Origin: Limisphaerales bacterium
GTDB taxonomy: Bacteria > Verrucomicrobiota > Verrucomicrobiia > Limisphaerales > UBA11358
Length of the DNA: 15,655 nucleotides
Assembly: GCA_027451565.1 (NCBI GenBank)
Contig: DAIDJC010000042.1
Coordinates: forward strand, 1-15,655
Direction of reading: 5' to 3'
Shown here one piece after another: positions 1-7,523 of this stretch. The translations under genes were made by a program, and so were the position numbers. The notes below the pieces were generated by a model. That model made no database searches. It saw nothing but the letters and a program-made list of their open reading frames with translations, and was not told where the DNA came from. The first letter of the stretch is position 1, and each line of letters begins with the position of its first letter.

Positions 1-1
1 C

Positions 2-1762
2 CTGCAGCATGGCATTGCCAACCCGGTGACCGATGCCGGGCTTACGGTGGAAAACAACCACACGGCAAGCGGATTTCGCCGCAGCAATGGCTGGGGCGGA
101 GACAAGGTGTATTACTTCGTGATGGAATTTTCCCAGCCCTTCCAATCTTTTGGCGTGGCTCAGGCGGATCATGATCTCCCAGGCGCCCAAACCCAAGGCA
201 GGGAAACCAAGGGCCACTTTGATTTTCAAACACGATCCGATTCCCCCATCCTGGTGCGCGTGGGGCTTTCCACCGTGAGCGTGGAAGGCGCCAGAAGGAA
301 TTTGCACGCCGAGATTCCCGGCTGGAATTTCGATAAAACCGCGCGTGAAGCGGGCAACCAGTGGAAAAAAGCCCTGGGCAGTGTTGCAATCCAGACGCCA
401 GACCGTCACCTGGCCAGAACCTGCGCCACGGCCCTCTATCACAGCCTGCTGGCCCCCACCCTTCTGAGCGACGTGGACGGACAGTTTCGCGGCCCAGATG
501 GATTGGTTCATCAGGCCCAGGGATACAATTATTACACCGAAATGTCCTTATGGGACATTTTCCGGGCCGAAAGCCCCCTCCTGACTCTTATTCAACCCGG
601 CCGGGTGAATGATTTCATCCGGACCATGCTGGATCATGATCAGATATTTGGCCATGGCACCCTGCCGGTCTGGCCGGAGGGCGGCAAGGAAACCTGGTGC
701 ATGATAGGCAACCATGCCATCCCCATCATTGCCGACGCCTATTTGAAGGGGATTCGCGGGTACGACACTGAAACCGCGCTCCAGGACATGATTCGCAGCA
801 CCGAACAGGATCGTGAACAACTCAGTGAATACAGGACCCTGGGTTACATTCCCACCGGAGACCATGTTCAAAGCGTTTCCAAGGTGCTGGAATATGCTTA
901 TGACGATTCCTGCATCGCCCGCATGGCGGAAGCCATGGGGCATCATGATCTGGCAGAAAAATTTTTCAAGCGGAGCCAGAACTGGACCAATGTGTTTGAT
1001 CCCTCAACCGGCTTCATGCGGGGCCGCAATGCGGATGGGTCGTGGGTGACTCCGTTTGGCCGAAAGGAGATCGAAAGCATCAACTTTGATGAATACACCG
1101 AGGCCAACGCCTGGGAATATAATTTTTTTGTTCCCCAGGATGTGCCCGGCCTGATTGCCCGGCTGGGCGGGGACCAGCCTTTTGCCGCCAGGCTGGATGA
1201 ATTGTTCGACACGCCGGACACCATTCCCAACCTGACCTTGATTCCCGATGTCACGGGAGTGATTGGAATGTATTCCCAGGGCAACGAACCCGATCATCAT
1301 GTGGCTTACCTTTACAATGCCGCAGGAATGCCTTGGAAAACCCAAACCCGAGTGCGCCAAATCGCCACCTCGTTGTACGACGATTCGCCGGCAGGCATTT
1401 GTGGCAACGACGACTGCGGCCAAATGTCTGCCTGGTTCCTTTTTTCTGCAATGGGTTTTTATCCCCTGGACCCGGTCAGCGAGGTCTATGTGCTGGGCAG
1501 TCCCCTGGTCAACAAAGTAGTCCTGCATCCTGACCCGCGTTTTTACCACGGACGCCCCTTCACGATGATTGCAAGGGATAATTCACCCAGCCATCCCTAT
1601 ATTCAATCCGCCACGCTGAATGGGCGGCCATTGACTCATAGTTGGATTTCCCAGGCAGACATTGTCTCAGGAGGCACCCTTGAATTGGTCATGGGCGCCC
1701 AACCCAACAAACAATTTGGCCTGAAAACTCAAGATCGGCCTCCGGGAATGCGCAATCCATAG
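2..1762 (+). CDS. GH92 family alpha-mannosidase, 5' end outside window (partial)
   Basis: Exo-acting, calcium-dependent alpha-mannosidase that trims mannose from N-glycans or mannans, presumably in the periplasm or outside the cell. The frame is open from base 2, before the first possible start (GTG at 26), so the gene begins upstream. About 586 residues are visible against a usual 700-800, so the N-terminal beta-sandwich is largely missing. GH92 signatures are an HTASGFRRSNGW-like stretch near the left edge, APTLLSDVDGQFRG and the YYTEMSLWDIFRA block (about 450-570), LPVWPEGGKETWCMIGNHA (about 660-720), GNEPDHHVAYLYN (1280-1318) and GNDDCGQMSAW (1403-1435). The last of these carries the Asp pair associated with the catalytic base in this family. 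The linkage cleaved (1,2, 1,3, 1,4 or 1,6) cannot be read from the sequence. Family assignment is firm. The signal peptide lies outside the window. Confidence 0.95.
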   Translation: MQHGIANPVTDAGLTVENNHTASGFRRSNGWGGDKVYYFVMEFSQPFQSFGVAQADHDLPGAQTQGRETKGHFDFQTRSDSPILVRVGLSTVSVEGARRNLHAEIPGWNFDKTAREAGNQWKKALGSVAIQTPDRHLARTCATALYHSLLAPTLLSDVDGQFRGPDGLVHQAQGYNYYTEMSLWDIFRAESPLLTLIQPGRVNDFIRTMLDHDQIFGHGTLPVWPEGGKETWCMIGNHAIPIIADAYLKGIRGYDTETALQDMIRSTEQDREQLSEYRTLGYIPTGDHVQSVSKVLEYAYDDSCIARMAEAMGHHDLAEKFFKRSQNWTNVFDPSTGFMRGRNADGSWVTPFGRKEIESINFDEYTEANAWEYNFFVPQDVPGLIARLGGDQPFAARLDELFDTPDTIPNLTLIPDVTGVIGMYSQGNEPDHHVAYLYNAAGMPWKTQTRVRQIATSLYDDSPAGICGNDDCGQMSAWFLFSAMGFYPLDPVSEVYVLGSPLVNKVVLHPDPRFYHGRPFTMIARDNSPSHPYIQSATLNGRPLTHSWISQADIVSGGTLELVMGAQPNKQFGLKTQDRPPGMRNP

Positions 1763-1784
1763 CCCCGTTTGACTGCCAAGGGGC

Positions 1785-1969
1785 GCTCCAGCCAGACTGG
1801 AGCTTACCAAGCGAGAGGATAAGCCACACTCAGGCCCCGGCCCACAGACCCGCCCTCACAGTGGGTTTGACACGCAACAGGCAGAGTGCCTGTTGATGCC
1901 CAGCCAAAAACCTCGCAACGACCAGCTCAGGAAGCCTGGCGTGGACCACGCCGGCTTATCCAGTTTTTT
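1785..1969 (+). other. structured intergenic region with nested hairpins
   Basis: No credible gene lies between 1763 and 2201, but the first half is rich in perfect inverted repeats. GCTCCAG pairs with CTGGAGC (1785-1791 and 1797-1803). CAACAGGCA pairs with TGCCTGTTG around a GAG loop (1875-1895). GGATAAGCC (1817-1825) pairs with GGCTTATCC (1953-1961) and would enclose everything between. The last arm overlaps the terminator-like stem at 1932-1957. This could be the 3' UTR of the mannosidase mRNA, a small structured RNA, or REP-like repeats. I see no match to a known RNA family. From 1970 to 2183 I see nothing further of note. Confidence 0.4.
1932..1969 (+). terminator. candidate rho-independent terminator after GH92 gene
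   Basis: AAGCC-T-GGCGTG (1932-1943), loop GAC, then CACGCC-GGCTT (1947-1957) gives an 11-bp stem with one bulged T. Six T residues follow at 1964-1969. The six-base gap between stem and T-run makes it imperfect. It lies about 170 bases after the mannosidase stop and before the next same-strand gene. Confidence 0.4.
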
Positions 1970-2183
1970 CCCCAGAATCAGAACAGTTTGTCACAATCAT
2001 AGAAACCGTTGAAAATGGCACCCGCCCCAAACGGATGGCAGAGCATGACCCTGTTTGGTTTTAAAACACCTTGCAGGACGGCAGACATAACTTGCTTATT
2101 GCATTGGCATTACAAAATCCCAAATCCCCGCCGCTCACCCACCCAAACGCCGCGAGCAACGACTTCATTCCAACTCCTCATGA

Positions 2184-2208
2184 AAGGCATGAGGCTTCGG
2201 CATGCCTT
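2184..2208 (+). promoter_or_regulatory. perfect hairpin over the first start codon of the Mrr-like gene
   Basis: AAGGCATG (2184-2191) and CATGCCTT (2201-2208) form a perfect 8-bp stem with a 9-base loop. The stem includes the possible ATG at 2202 and overlaps the GAGG (2191-2194) that would serve as its ribosome site. It would hide that start in RNA, or it may mean that the second in-frame ATG at 2226 is used. Confidence 0.35.
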
Positions 2209-2972
2209 ATGCTAAATGCCAAAGTATGAAGCCGCAGAAAACCAAATTGGCGGCCACGCTTGAAGGGGTGGCTTGGGTAACCGGAGTTGGCGTGTTGCTG
2301 AATTTGATGATGCCGGAGTTCAGGCGTGCGATGCCAACATTAATCTCCGGAGCCGGTCTAATAGCCGGTTGCTGGATGGCTTGGTGGCTTGGCGCGAAAC
2401 CAAACAGGAATCATGTCCAGCCAGACTCTGTCCTTGGTTCCGCTTCCGTGGCCCTGCCGCATGCCATGCCCGCCTCCTCCACCCTGCCCTTTGGGGTCCA
2501 ATCCTTTCATTCCTGCCTTGTGACGCCCGAGCCGGATTTGTCTGAAAAACTGCGCAACCTGGACACTCCATCTTTTGAAACCATCATCAAGTTGCTGTTT
2601 CAGGAACGTGGATTCAACGTGGCAACACCCAGCCCCGCCAGCTCCGCCCTCTCTTTGAAAGGTGAAATGGATTTCACGCTGGAATCCATTCAGGAGCATT
2701 TCGGTTTGCAATTCCGTCACTGGAAAAATTCGAAACTCACCGTCCAACCCATCCATGCCCTCGCACAATCCATGAGCCAGGCCGGGATAAATGGCGGCCT
2801 TTTGATTGTTTTGGCCGGAGGTTCGGAGGACTTGAACAAGCTTGCCGAAAAACTCGGCATTCAAATCCTCAACGACACGGACATTATTGAAATGCTTGTT
2901 GAATCGGGATTGCTGTACGACCACCGCGTCATGGATTTGCTGGCTGGAAAATCCCCTGTGTTTTCCTCCTGA
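2202..2972 (+). CDS. membrane-anchored Mrr-like restriction-endonuclease-fold protein
   Basis: A 256-residue protein with two predicted membrane helices (about residues 22-38 and 45-63), a low-complexity linker, then a domain resembling Mrr_cat (type IV restriction endonuclease fold) from about residue 115. Family-like features are SFETIIKLLFQERGF (Glu126), Asp157 in GEMDFTL, Gln170-x-Arg172 followed by HWKN, and a C-terminal GGLLIVLAGG...LNDTDIIEML stretch like the end of Mrr_cat. Active Mrr enzymes carry D...QxK; here the Lys position is Arg172, so cleavage may be lost or altered. Start 2202 has GAGG seven bases upstream, but an in-frame ATG at 2226 is also possible and would remove eight residues. 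No methylase or helicase partner is nearby. The function is unproven; the domain call rests on motif pattern only. Confidence 0.6.
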   Translation: MPYAKCQSMKPQKTKLAATLEGVAWVTGVGVLLNLMMPEFRRAMPTLISGAGLIAGCWMAWWLGAKPNRNHVQPDSVLGSASVALPHAMPASSTLPFGVQSFHSCLVTPEPDLSEKLRNLDTPSFETIIKLLFQERGFNVATPSPASSALSLKGEMDFTLESIQEHFGLQFRHWKNSKLTVQPIHALAQSMSQAGINGGLLIVLAGGSEDLNKLAEKLGIQILNDTDIIEMLVESGLLYDHRVMDLLAGKSPVFSS

Positions 2973-2982
2973 CCGGAGGCGA

Positions 2983-3049
2983 TTTGAGAAACAGGGCCTA
3001 TGAACACAGGCGGGAAAGCGCTTCACGCCACCGGCTCCTGTTCCTCAAA
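2983..3049. repeat. imperfect inverted repeat after the Mrr-like gene
   Basis: TTTGAGAAACAGG (2983-2995) and CCTGTTCCTCAAA (3037-3049) match as inverted 13-mers with one mismatch. A shorter GGCG/CGCC pair lies inside. It begins ten bases after the stop codon. No T-run follows on either strand, so it is not a classic terminator, but it could stabilise or end the upstream transcript. Confidence 0.35.
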
Positions 3050-3209
3050 AACCCATGAATTGATGACAGGCTTCGGTCAACTGCAATCCTGGGGAACGGA
3101 TTGGTTCGCCACGACACGGTGGGAATTCTTTCAATTTACAAAATTGGGTTTCGACTGAAAAATCCTTCAAACCTGCCTTCCTGTTCTTGAAATCCGGCCA
3201 TTCTCTCCC

Positions 3210-3237
3210 TTGCATGGCAGGGGATGTGGATTATAGT
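3210..3237 (+). promoter_or_regulatory. candidate sigma-70-type promoter for the VOC gene
   Basis: TTGCAT (3210-3215), a 16-base spacer and TATAGT (3232-3237) resemble -35 and -10 boxes. Transcription would start around 3244, directly at the ATG at 3245. That implies a leaderless or nearly leaderless message and favours 3245 over the in-frame ATG at 3224, which would lie inside the promoter. Confidence 0.35.
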
Positions 3238-3244
3238 CTCGGAA

Positions 3245-3736
3245 ATGAGTTCAAATTCCGGCGGCTTGGATCCCAGGGTGCGCATTGGGCACGTGCATTT
3301 GAAGGTGTCGAACCTTGATCGCTCCCTTCAATTTTATTGTGGCATTCTTGGTTTTGAGCTTCTGCAAAAATTTGGAACCCAGGCGGCTTTTATTTCAGCG
3401 GGAGGTTATCACCATCACATTGGCCTCAATACCTGGGAGAGCCTCGGCGGGCTGCCTCCCCCGTCCGGGTGCACCGGGCTTTATCACGTGGCCATCCTTT
3501 ACCCCACCCGGGCGACCCTGGGTTCGGCAGTCCGCCGGGTTTTGGATGCGGGACATGAACTGGAAGGCGCGGCCGATCATGGCGTAAGTGAGGCCATCTA
3601 CCTGAGAGACCCGGATCAAAACGGGTTGGAACTGTACCGGGACCGGCCTGAACCCGAGTGGCCGCGGGATGAAATGGGGAAGCTGGCCATGTACACGCGG
3701 CCGCTGGACCTGGCCGGCCTGCTGGCCCTGGCTTGA
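3245..3736 (+). CDS. VOC family (glyoxalase/dioxygenase), CatE-like ring-cleavage dioxygenase
   Basis: A single VOC module of 163 residues resembling CatE/MhqA-type catechol or hydroquinone extradiol dioxygenases, which open aromatic rings using a divalent metal. Visible features are GHVHLKVSNLDRSLQFY at the N-terminus with ligand His18, the HHHIGLNTW stretch (about 56-64), GLYHVAILYPTRA with ligand His81, DHGVSEAIYLRDPDQNG, and LELYRDRPEPEWP with ligand Glu129. These are the usual two His and one Glu of the family. Bacillus CatE-type proteins are longer (two modules), so this shorter form may dimerise or do a different VOC reaction. The start at 3245 is chosen because a promoter-like pair covers 3224. 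It is followed by a palindrome and marR, an arrangement recalling MarR-controlled quinone-response genes. The substrate is an inference. Confidence 0.8.
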   Translation: MSSNSGGLDPRVRIGHVHLKVSNLDRSLQFYCGILGFELLQKFGTQAAFISAGGYHHHIGLNTWESLGGLPPPSGCTGLYHVAILYPTRATLGSAVRRVLDAGHELEGAADHGVSEAIYLRDPDQNGLELYRDRPEPEWPRDEMGKLAMYTRPLDLAGLLALA

Positions 3737-3780
3737 AAACCCGCCCCGGACACTTCCACCGGGATGTTTGGGCTTGCGCC

Positions 3781-3804
3781 ATATAGATAACATGTTACCA
3801 TTAT
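3781..3804. promoter_or_regulatory. palindromic MarR-type operator upstream of marR
   Basis: A perfect 10-bp palindrome TAACATGTTA (3788-3797) sits in a wider imperfect dyad in which ATA at 3781-3783 matches TAT at 3802-3804, and G3786 matches C3799. It lies just before the marR start (3808) and overlaps AT-rich promoter-like bases (TATAGA, 3782-3787). Location, length and AT-rich symmetry fit an autoregulatory MarR site. Confidence 0.6.
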
Positions 3805-3807
3805 TTC

Positions 3808-4269
3808 ATGGAGGAACCCTCCAACCATCGTGCGGCGCTCGGGCGCCTGGTCATCGGGGCCTCGCGGTCCTGGCGGCGTGTGATTGACCGGGAACTGGCG
3901 CCAATGGGGCTTTCAGAGGCCGTGGCTTTGCCGTTGCTGACGCTGTTGCGCAGCCGCACACCGTTGCGCCAGTGCGACATTGCCCGCGCCCTTCACCTGG
4001 AACGCCCCGCCCTGGTGCGCATCATGGATTTGCTGGTAAAATCCGGCCTGGTCCAAAGGCAGCCGGATCCCCGTGACAAACGGTCCCGAAAGCTGGCCCT
4101 CACCGCGCTTGGCAGGCGGCAGGCCCTTGGCGCTGACCATGCCGTGAAACGAGTGAGGGAGGCGTTGTTGATGGATGTCAACAATGAGGACTTGCAGCGC
4201 ACCCTGCAAACATTGGGAAAGGTCGAACTGAGGCTCCTTGAAATGGTGCGTGATGGGGGAATGAAATGA
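3808..4269 (+). CDS. MarR family transcriptional regulator
   Basis: A 153-residue winged-helix regulator, normal length for MarR. Helix-turn-helix residues run through RQCDIARALHLERPALVRIMDLLVKSGLV (about 54-83), and the wing is the DPRDKRSRKLALTALG block (about 87-102), the most conserved part of the family. A single Cys (residue 56) lies at the start of the DNA-binding region, so oxidation or quinone sensing is conceivable but unproven. No Shine-Dalgarno sequence precedes the ATG, which sits a few bases past the palindrome at 3781-3804; a leaderless or very short-leader mRNA is likely. Its last bases overlap the FUSC start in an ATGA. It probably represses itself and the downstream efflux genes until an aromatic ligand binds. 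Confidence 0.92.
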   Translation: MEEPSNHRAALGRLVIGASRSWRRVIDRELAPMGLSEAVALPLLTLLRSRTPLRQCDIARALHLERPALVRIMDLLVKSGLVQRQPDPRDKRSRKLALTALGRRQALGADHAVKRVREALLMDVNNEDLQRTLQTLGKVELRLLEMVRDGGMK

Positions 4270-6341
4270 GGCAGTCCCCTGCATGGCAGATGGGAATGGG
4301 CGAGGTGTTTTTTTCGCTTAAAACCTTTGCGGCAGCCATTCTTGCCTTGGGAATTGCCTTTGGATTTGGATTCAGCAAACCCTACTGGGCGCTGGCCACG
4401 GTTTACATTGTCTCGCAGCCGCTCAGCGGCGCCGTCACTTCCAAGGCTTTCTATCGGGTGTTGGGGACGGTGCTGGGAGCTGTGGCGGCCCTGGCGCTGG
4501 TGCCAAACCTCGTGGATGCGCCCATCCTGCTTTGCCTGGCTTTGTCTGCATGGATTGGTTTCTGCCTGTTTATCAGCCTGCTGGACCGCACTCCGCGTTC
4601 CTATGTGTTCATGCTTTCTGGATACACGGCGGCCATCATTGGCTTTTCCTCCGTGAACAGCCCGGAACTGGTTTTTGACATTTCCGTGGCGCGTGTCCAG
4701 GAAATCACGCTGGGCATCGTTTGCGCTGCGCTGGTGAGCCGGCTGGTGTTTCCACGGCATGTTGCGCCGGTTCTGACAAAGCGAACCAACCACTGGCTTG
4801 GTGATGCCGCCGCTTGGGCCCGCGCGGTGGCTCAAGGCCGCCTGACCCGCCAGGCTTCTCAACAATGGGCACACCGCCTGGCTTCCGACACACTGGCACT
4901 CGTGGCTTTGACCGCTTACCTGCCCTTTGACACACCCACCTTTTTACAGGCGCGGCGCCAGATGAACATTTTGGAACAGCACATGACCGCCCTGATTCCC
5001 CTGATTGCCGCCGTGGAGGACCGGCTGGCCCTGCTGCAAAGGGACGGCGCCGCACGGCCAGAAGCAGTCCAGGTCGTCCTTGAAAAAGTAGTGGCATGGA
5101 TGCATGCGGGTTGGAAGGGAGCGCCAGAAACTGCGGCGCGCCTGCGCGAGGAATTGGATCAATTCAAGCAGCCTCATTCCCAATGCGCCCAAGTCAGGGA
5201 CTGGATGACTTGGAACCTGAGCCACCGGCTTCGGGACCTGGTGGACGTTTGGCAGGATTGCCAGGAATTGCAGCAGTCCATAGCCGAAGGAACCGACAAA
5301 ATCCCTTCGCATCTGGAGGTGGCCGACCGATATGCCGCAGGGCCGGTTCTTCACCTGAACTTTGGGGTGGCGGTGGTTTCCGGTCTTGCTGCATTCGCTG
5401 GCACCATGGTCGCCTGCGGCCTATGGATAAGCACCGGGTGGGTGGATGGTGCGGCAGCAGCGGAATTGACGCCGGTTTTTTGCTGCATATTTGCCTCGTT
5501 TGACAATCCCCTGCCCTTGCTGCGGACCAACATTTTTTGCCTGGCGGCAGCCATGCTGATCGCGGCCATTTATCAATTCCTGGTTTTCCCCGCAGTGGAT
5601 GGGTTTCCCTTGTTGATGCTTGTGCTTTCTCCGTTTCTGGTCACGGGCGGGCTGTTCATGGCTTCGCCAATTTGGGGATTCCCCAGCTTTGCCCTGTGCA
5701 TGAACGGCTGCGTGATGTTGAATCTGGAAGACACCTTCAATCCCAACCTGACTGGATTTTTAAACAGCAATCTGGCCGCACTCCTGGCGGGGGTGATTGC
5801 AATGACCGTGGTGACCTTGTTCAGGACGGTCAACGCGGAGGCCGGAGCGGGGCATCTGCTTCGGGCGGTCTGGTCTGACATCGCAAACCTGGCTGCGAAC
5901 CCGGACTTGCAGGACCGGATGACATTCGTGCGACGAATGGTGGACCGGCTTGGGTTGATCGTTCCCAGGCTGGCTGGGTTGCCACCCGGGTCTGCACTTC
6001 ACTCCATGGATGCACTGCTGGACATGCGCGTGGGTTTGAACCTGGCGGATATCCAAAGAGTGCAACCCATCCTGGCCGGCTGGGAGCAGGAGGCGGCCCA
6101 AGCCGCGCTTGCCTCAGTGGGAAATCATTTCCGCGAAAGGTTGAAGGATGCGCGCATCCAACCCCCGGAATCCTTGCTCAATGCTGTGAATGGAGAAATT
6201 CTGCGCCTGGCCGCCCGCAGTCCGCAAAGCGAGGGCGGGAACGCTCTGCTGCACGCGTTGCTGGGCCTGCGGCTTTGTCTGTTTCCCAAGGCTCCTCTTT
6301 CCCTCAAGGCCGACCTGTCCCCGGCCGCAAACACGGCATGA
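4266..6341 (+). CDS. FUSC family aromatic acid efflux inner-membrane protein (AaeB-like)
   Basis: A 691-residue inner-membrane transporter of the FUSC/AaeB family (E. coli AaeB has about 655), expected to export aromatic carboxylic acids with a HlyD partner. The N-terminal membrane block (about residues 12-160) contains the typical PYWALATVYIVSQPLSGAV and RTPRSYVFMLSGYTAAII segments. A soluble, mostly helical region follows (about 165-360). A second membrane block (about 362-520) and a C-terminal cytosolic helical region complete the protein. The start overlaps the marR stop by ATGA, with GGGGGA just upstream; the stop overlaps the next gene in the same way. Substrate range is inferred from family and context. 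Family placement is firm. Confidence 0.9.
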   Translation: MRQSPAWQMGMGEVFFSLKTFAAAILALGIAFGFGFSKPYWALATVYIVSQPLSGAVTSKAFYRVLGTVLGAVAALALVPNLVDAPILLCLALSAWIGFCLFISLLDRTPRSYVFMLSGYTAAIIGFSSVNSPELVFDISVARVQEITLGIVCAALVSRLVFPRHVAPVLTKRTNHWLGDAAAWARAVAQGRLTRQASQQWAHRLASDTLALVALTAYLPFDTPTFLQARRQMNILEQHMTALIPLIAAVEDRLALLQRDGAARPEAVQVVLEKVVAWMHAGWKGAPETAARLREELDQFKQPHSQCAQVRDWMTWNLSHRLRDLVDVWQDCQELQQSIAEGTDKIPSHLEVADRYAAGPVLHLNFGVAVVSGLAAFAGTMVACGLWISTGWVDGAAAAELTPVFCCIFASFDNPLPLLRTNIFCLAAAMLIAAIYQFLVFPAVDGFPLLMLVLSPFLVTGGLFMASPIWGFPSFALCMNGCVMLNLEDTFNPNLTGFLNSNLAALLAGVIAMTVVTLFRTVNAEAGAGHLLRAVWSDIANLAANPDLQDRMTFVRRMVDRLGLIVPRLAGLPPGSALHSMDALLDMRVGLNLADIQRVQPILAGWEQEAAQAALASVGNHFRERLKDARIQPPESLLNAVNGEILRLAARSPQSEGGNALLHALLGLRLCLFPKAPLSLKADLSPAANTA

Positions 6342-6547
6342 ATGGCGAATTCAATTTCCTGGGCGTTTTTGTCCCATCACTGCTGGTTTATTCCGGCGTG
6401 GCTTTCCTGGTGCAACAAATGATTTGCCGCTGCCTGTTGCGCTGCGGCGCTTATCGCTTCATCTGGCACCGCCCGCTTTTTGACACCGCCATGTTCGTTG
6501 TCCTGGTCGCCCTGGTCCTGGAATCCGCCCGAATCCTTTTCAAATGA
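6338..6547 (+). CDS. DUF1656 small membrane protein (AaeX-like)
   Basis: A 69-residue protein with two hydrophobic segments (around residues 7-25 and 47-65) and the DUF1656 pattern: a short N-terminal EFNFLGVFVPSLLVY and a Trp-His-Arg-Pro-Leu-Phe-Asp turn before the second helix. DUF1656 proteins are encoded between FUSC and HlyD genes in aae-type operons; their exact role is unknown. The start at 6338 is chosen over an earlier in-frame ATG at 6275 because it makes an ATGA overlap with the FUSC stop, matching the other junctions. Its own stop again overlaps the next ATG. Confidence 0.88.
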   Translation: MNGEFNFLGVFVPSLLVYSGVAFLVQQMICRCLLRCGAYRFIWHRPLFDTAMFVVLVALVLESARILFK

Positions 6548-7422
6548 AAACACTCCCTCCTGCCTGGATCCGCATCGGCATCACGCTCACGGCCCTCATC
6601 ATGGCAGCCTTGGCCGGCTGGCTGCTCTGGGATTACTACCTGGAAGAACCCTGGACGCGCGATGGCCGGGTGTGCGCGGATGTCGTGCGCGTTTCCCCGG
6701 ATGTTTCCGGCCTGGTCACCGAGGTGAAGGTGAAAGACAACCAGCGCGTCAACGCGGGCGACCTGCTTTTTTTGGTGGACCCAGCCAGGTTTGAACTGGC
6801 CCTGAAACAAAGCGAGGCAGCCCTGGCCAGCGCGGAAGCCGCCCTGGGCCTGGCCCGGCGCGAGGCAGCCCGCTACCAGAAACTGGCTGCGGACAATGCC
6901 GTTTCCCACTCGTCCTATGACACCAAATCCGTGGAGGCAGCCCAGTGCGAAGCCGCCCTGGACCTCGCCCGCGCCAACCGCGACCTCGCCCGGCTCAACC
7001 TGGACCGTTCCCAAGTCCGCGCCACGGTCAATGGCATCCTCTCCAACTTCTCACTCCGGCCCGGAGACTATGTCAGTGCGGGCCAGCCAGTCACTGCCCT
7101 CGTGGATGCCGATTCCTTTTATGTGGCGGGATATTTCGAGGAAACCAAACTCCGCCGAATTCATGTGGGGGACCCGGCGCAAATTCGGCTCATGGGCGAT
7201 GACCATGTCCTGACCGGCCATGTGGCAAGCCTGTCCGCCGCCGTGGAGGACCGCGAGCGGTCAGACTCCAGCCGCCTTCTCGCTAATGTCAATCCGGCCT
7301 TTAGCTGGGTTCGCCTGGCGCAGCGGATTCCCGTGCGCGTGGAACTTGACCCGGTCAACGGCATGGCCCCCACCAACCTCGTGGCCGGTCAAACCGCCAC
7401 CGTCACAATCCAGCCTCAATGA
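6544..7422 (+). CDS. HlyD family membrane fusion protein (AaeA-like)
   Basis: A 292-residue periplasmic adaptor close to E. coli AaeA in length (310). One N-terminal membrane anchor (about residues 9-29) is followed by the AaeA/EmrA hallmark EEPWTRDGRV (about 35-44). Next come the first lipoyl half (VSPDVSGLVTEVKVKDNQRV, about 50-69), an Ala/Arg/Glu-rich coiled-coil hairpin (about 80-155), the second lipoyl half (RATVNGILSNFSLRPGDYVSAG) and the beta-barrel FYVAGYFEETKLRRIHVG. It links the FUSC pump to an outer-membrane channel; no TolC-like gene is in the window, so the channel must come from elsewhere, as for the E. coli aae operon. ATGA overlap with DUF1656 indicates translational coupling. 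Confidence 0.93.
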   Translation: MKTLPPAWIRIGITLTALIMAALAGWLLWDYYLEEPWTRDGRVCADVVRVSPDVSGLVTEVKVKDNQRVNAGDLLFLVDPARFELALKQSEAALASAEAALGLARREAARYQKLAADNAVSHSSYDTKSVEAAQCEAALDLARANRDLARLNLDRSQVRATVNGILSNFSLRPGDYVSAGQPVTALVDADSFYVAGYFEETKLRRIHVGDPAQIRLMGDDHVLTGHVASLSAAVEDRERSDSSRLLANVNPAFSWVRLAQRIPVRVELDPVNGMAPTNLVAGQTATVTIQPQ

Positions 7423-7523
7423 AAACCGTTCCCCATGCAGGCCGATTGAACTCCGAACCTGCGCCCCGCAAAGCCCCTCAAAAATAGTTGGCAGCCCAGC
7501 AGGAATCTGCTCCAATCATTGCC

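Noticed and set aside
2009..2215. 68-codon plus-strand frame before the Mrr-like gene
   Set aside because: Low-complexity Thr/Pro/Arg composition, no domain, and overlaps the start region of a better-supported gene.
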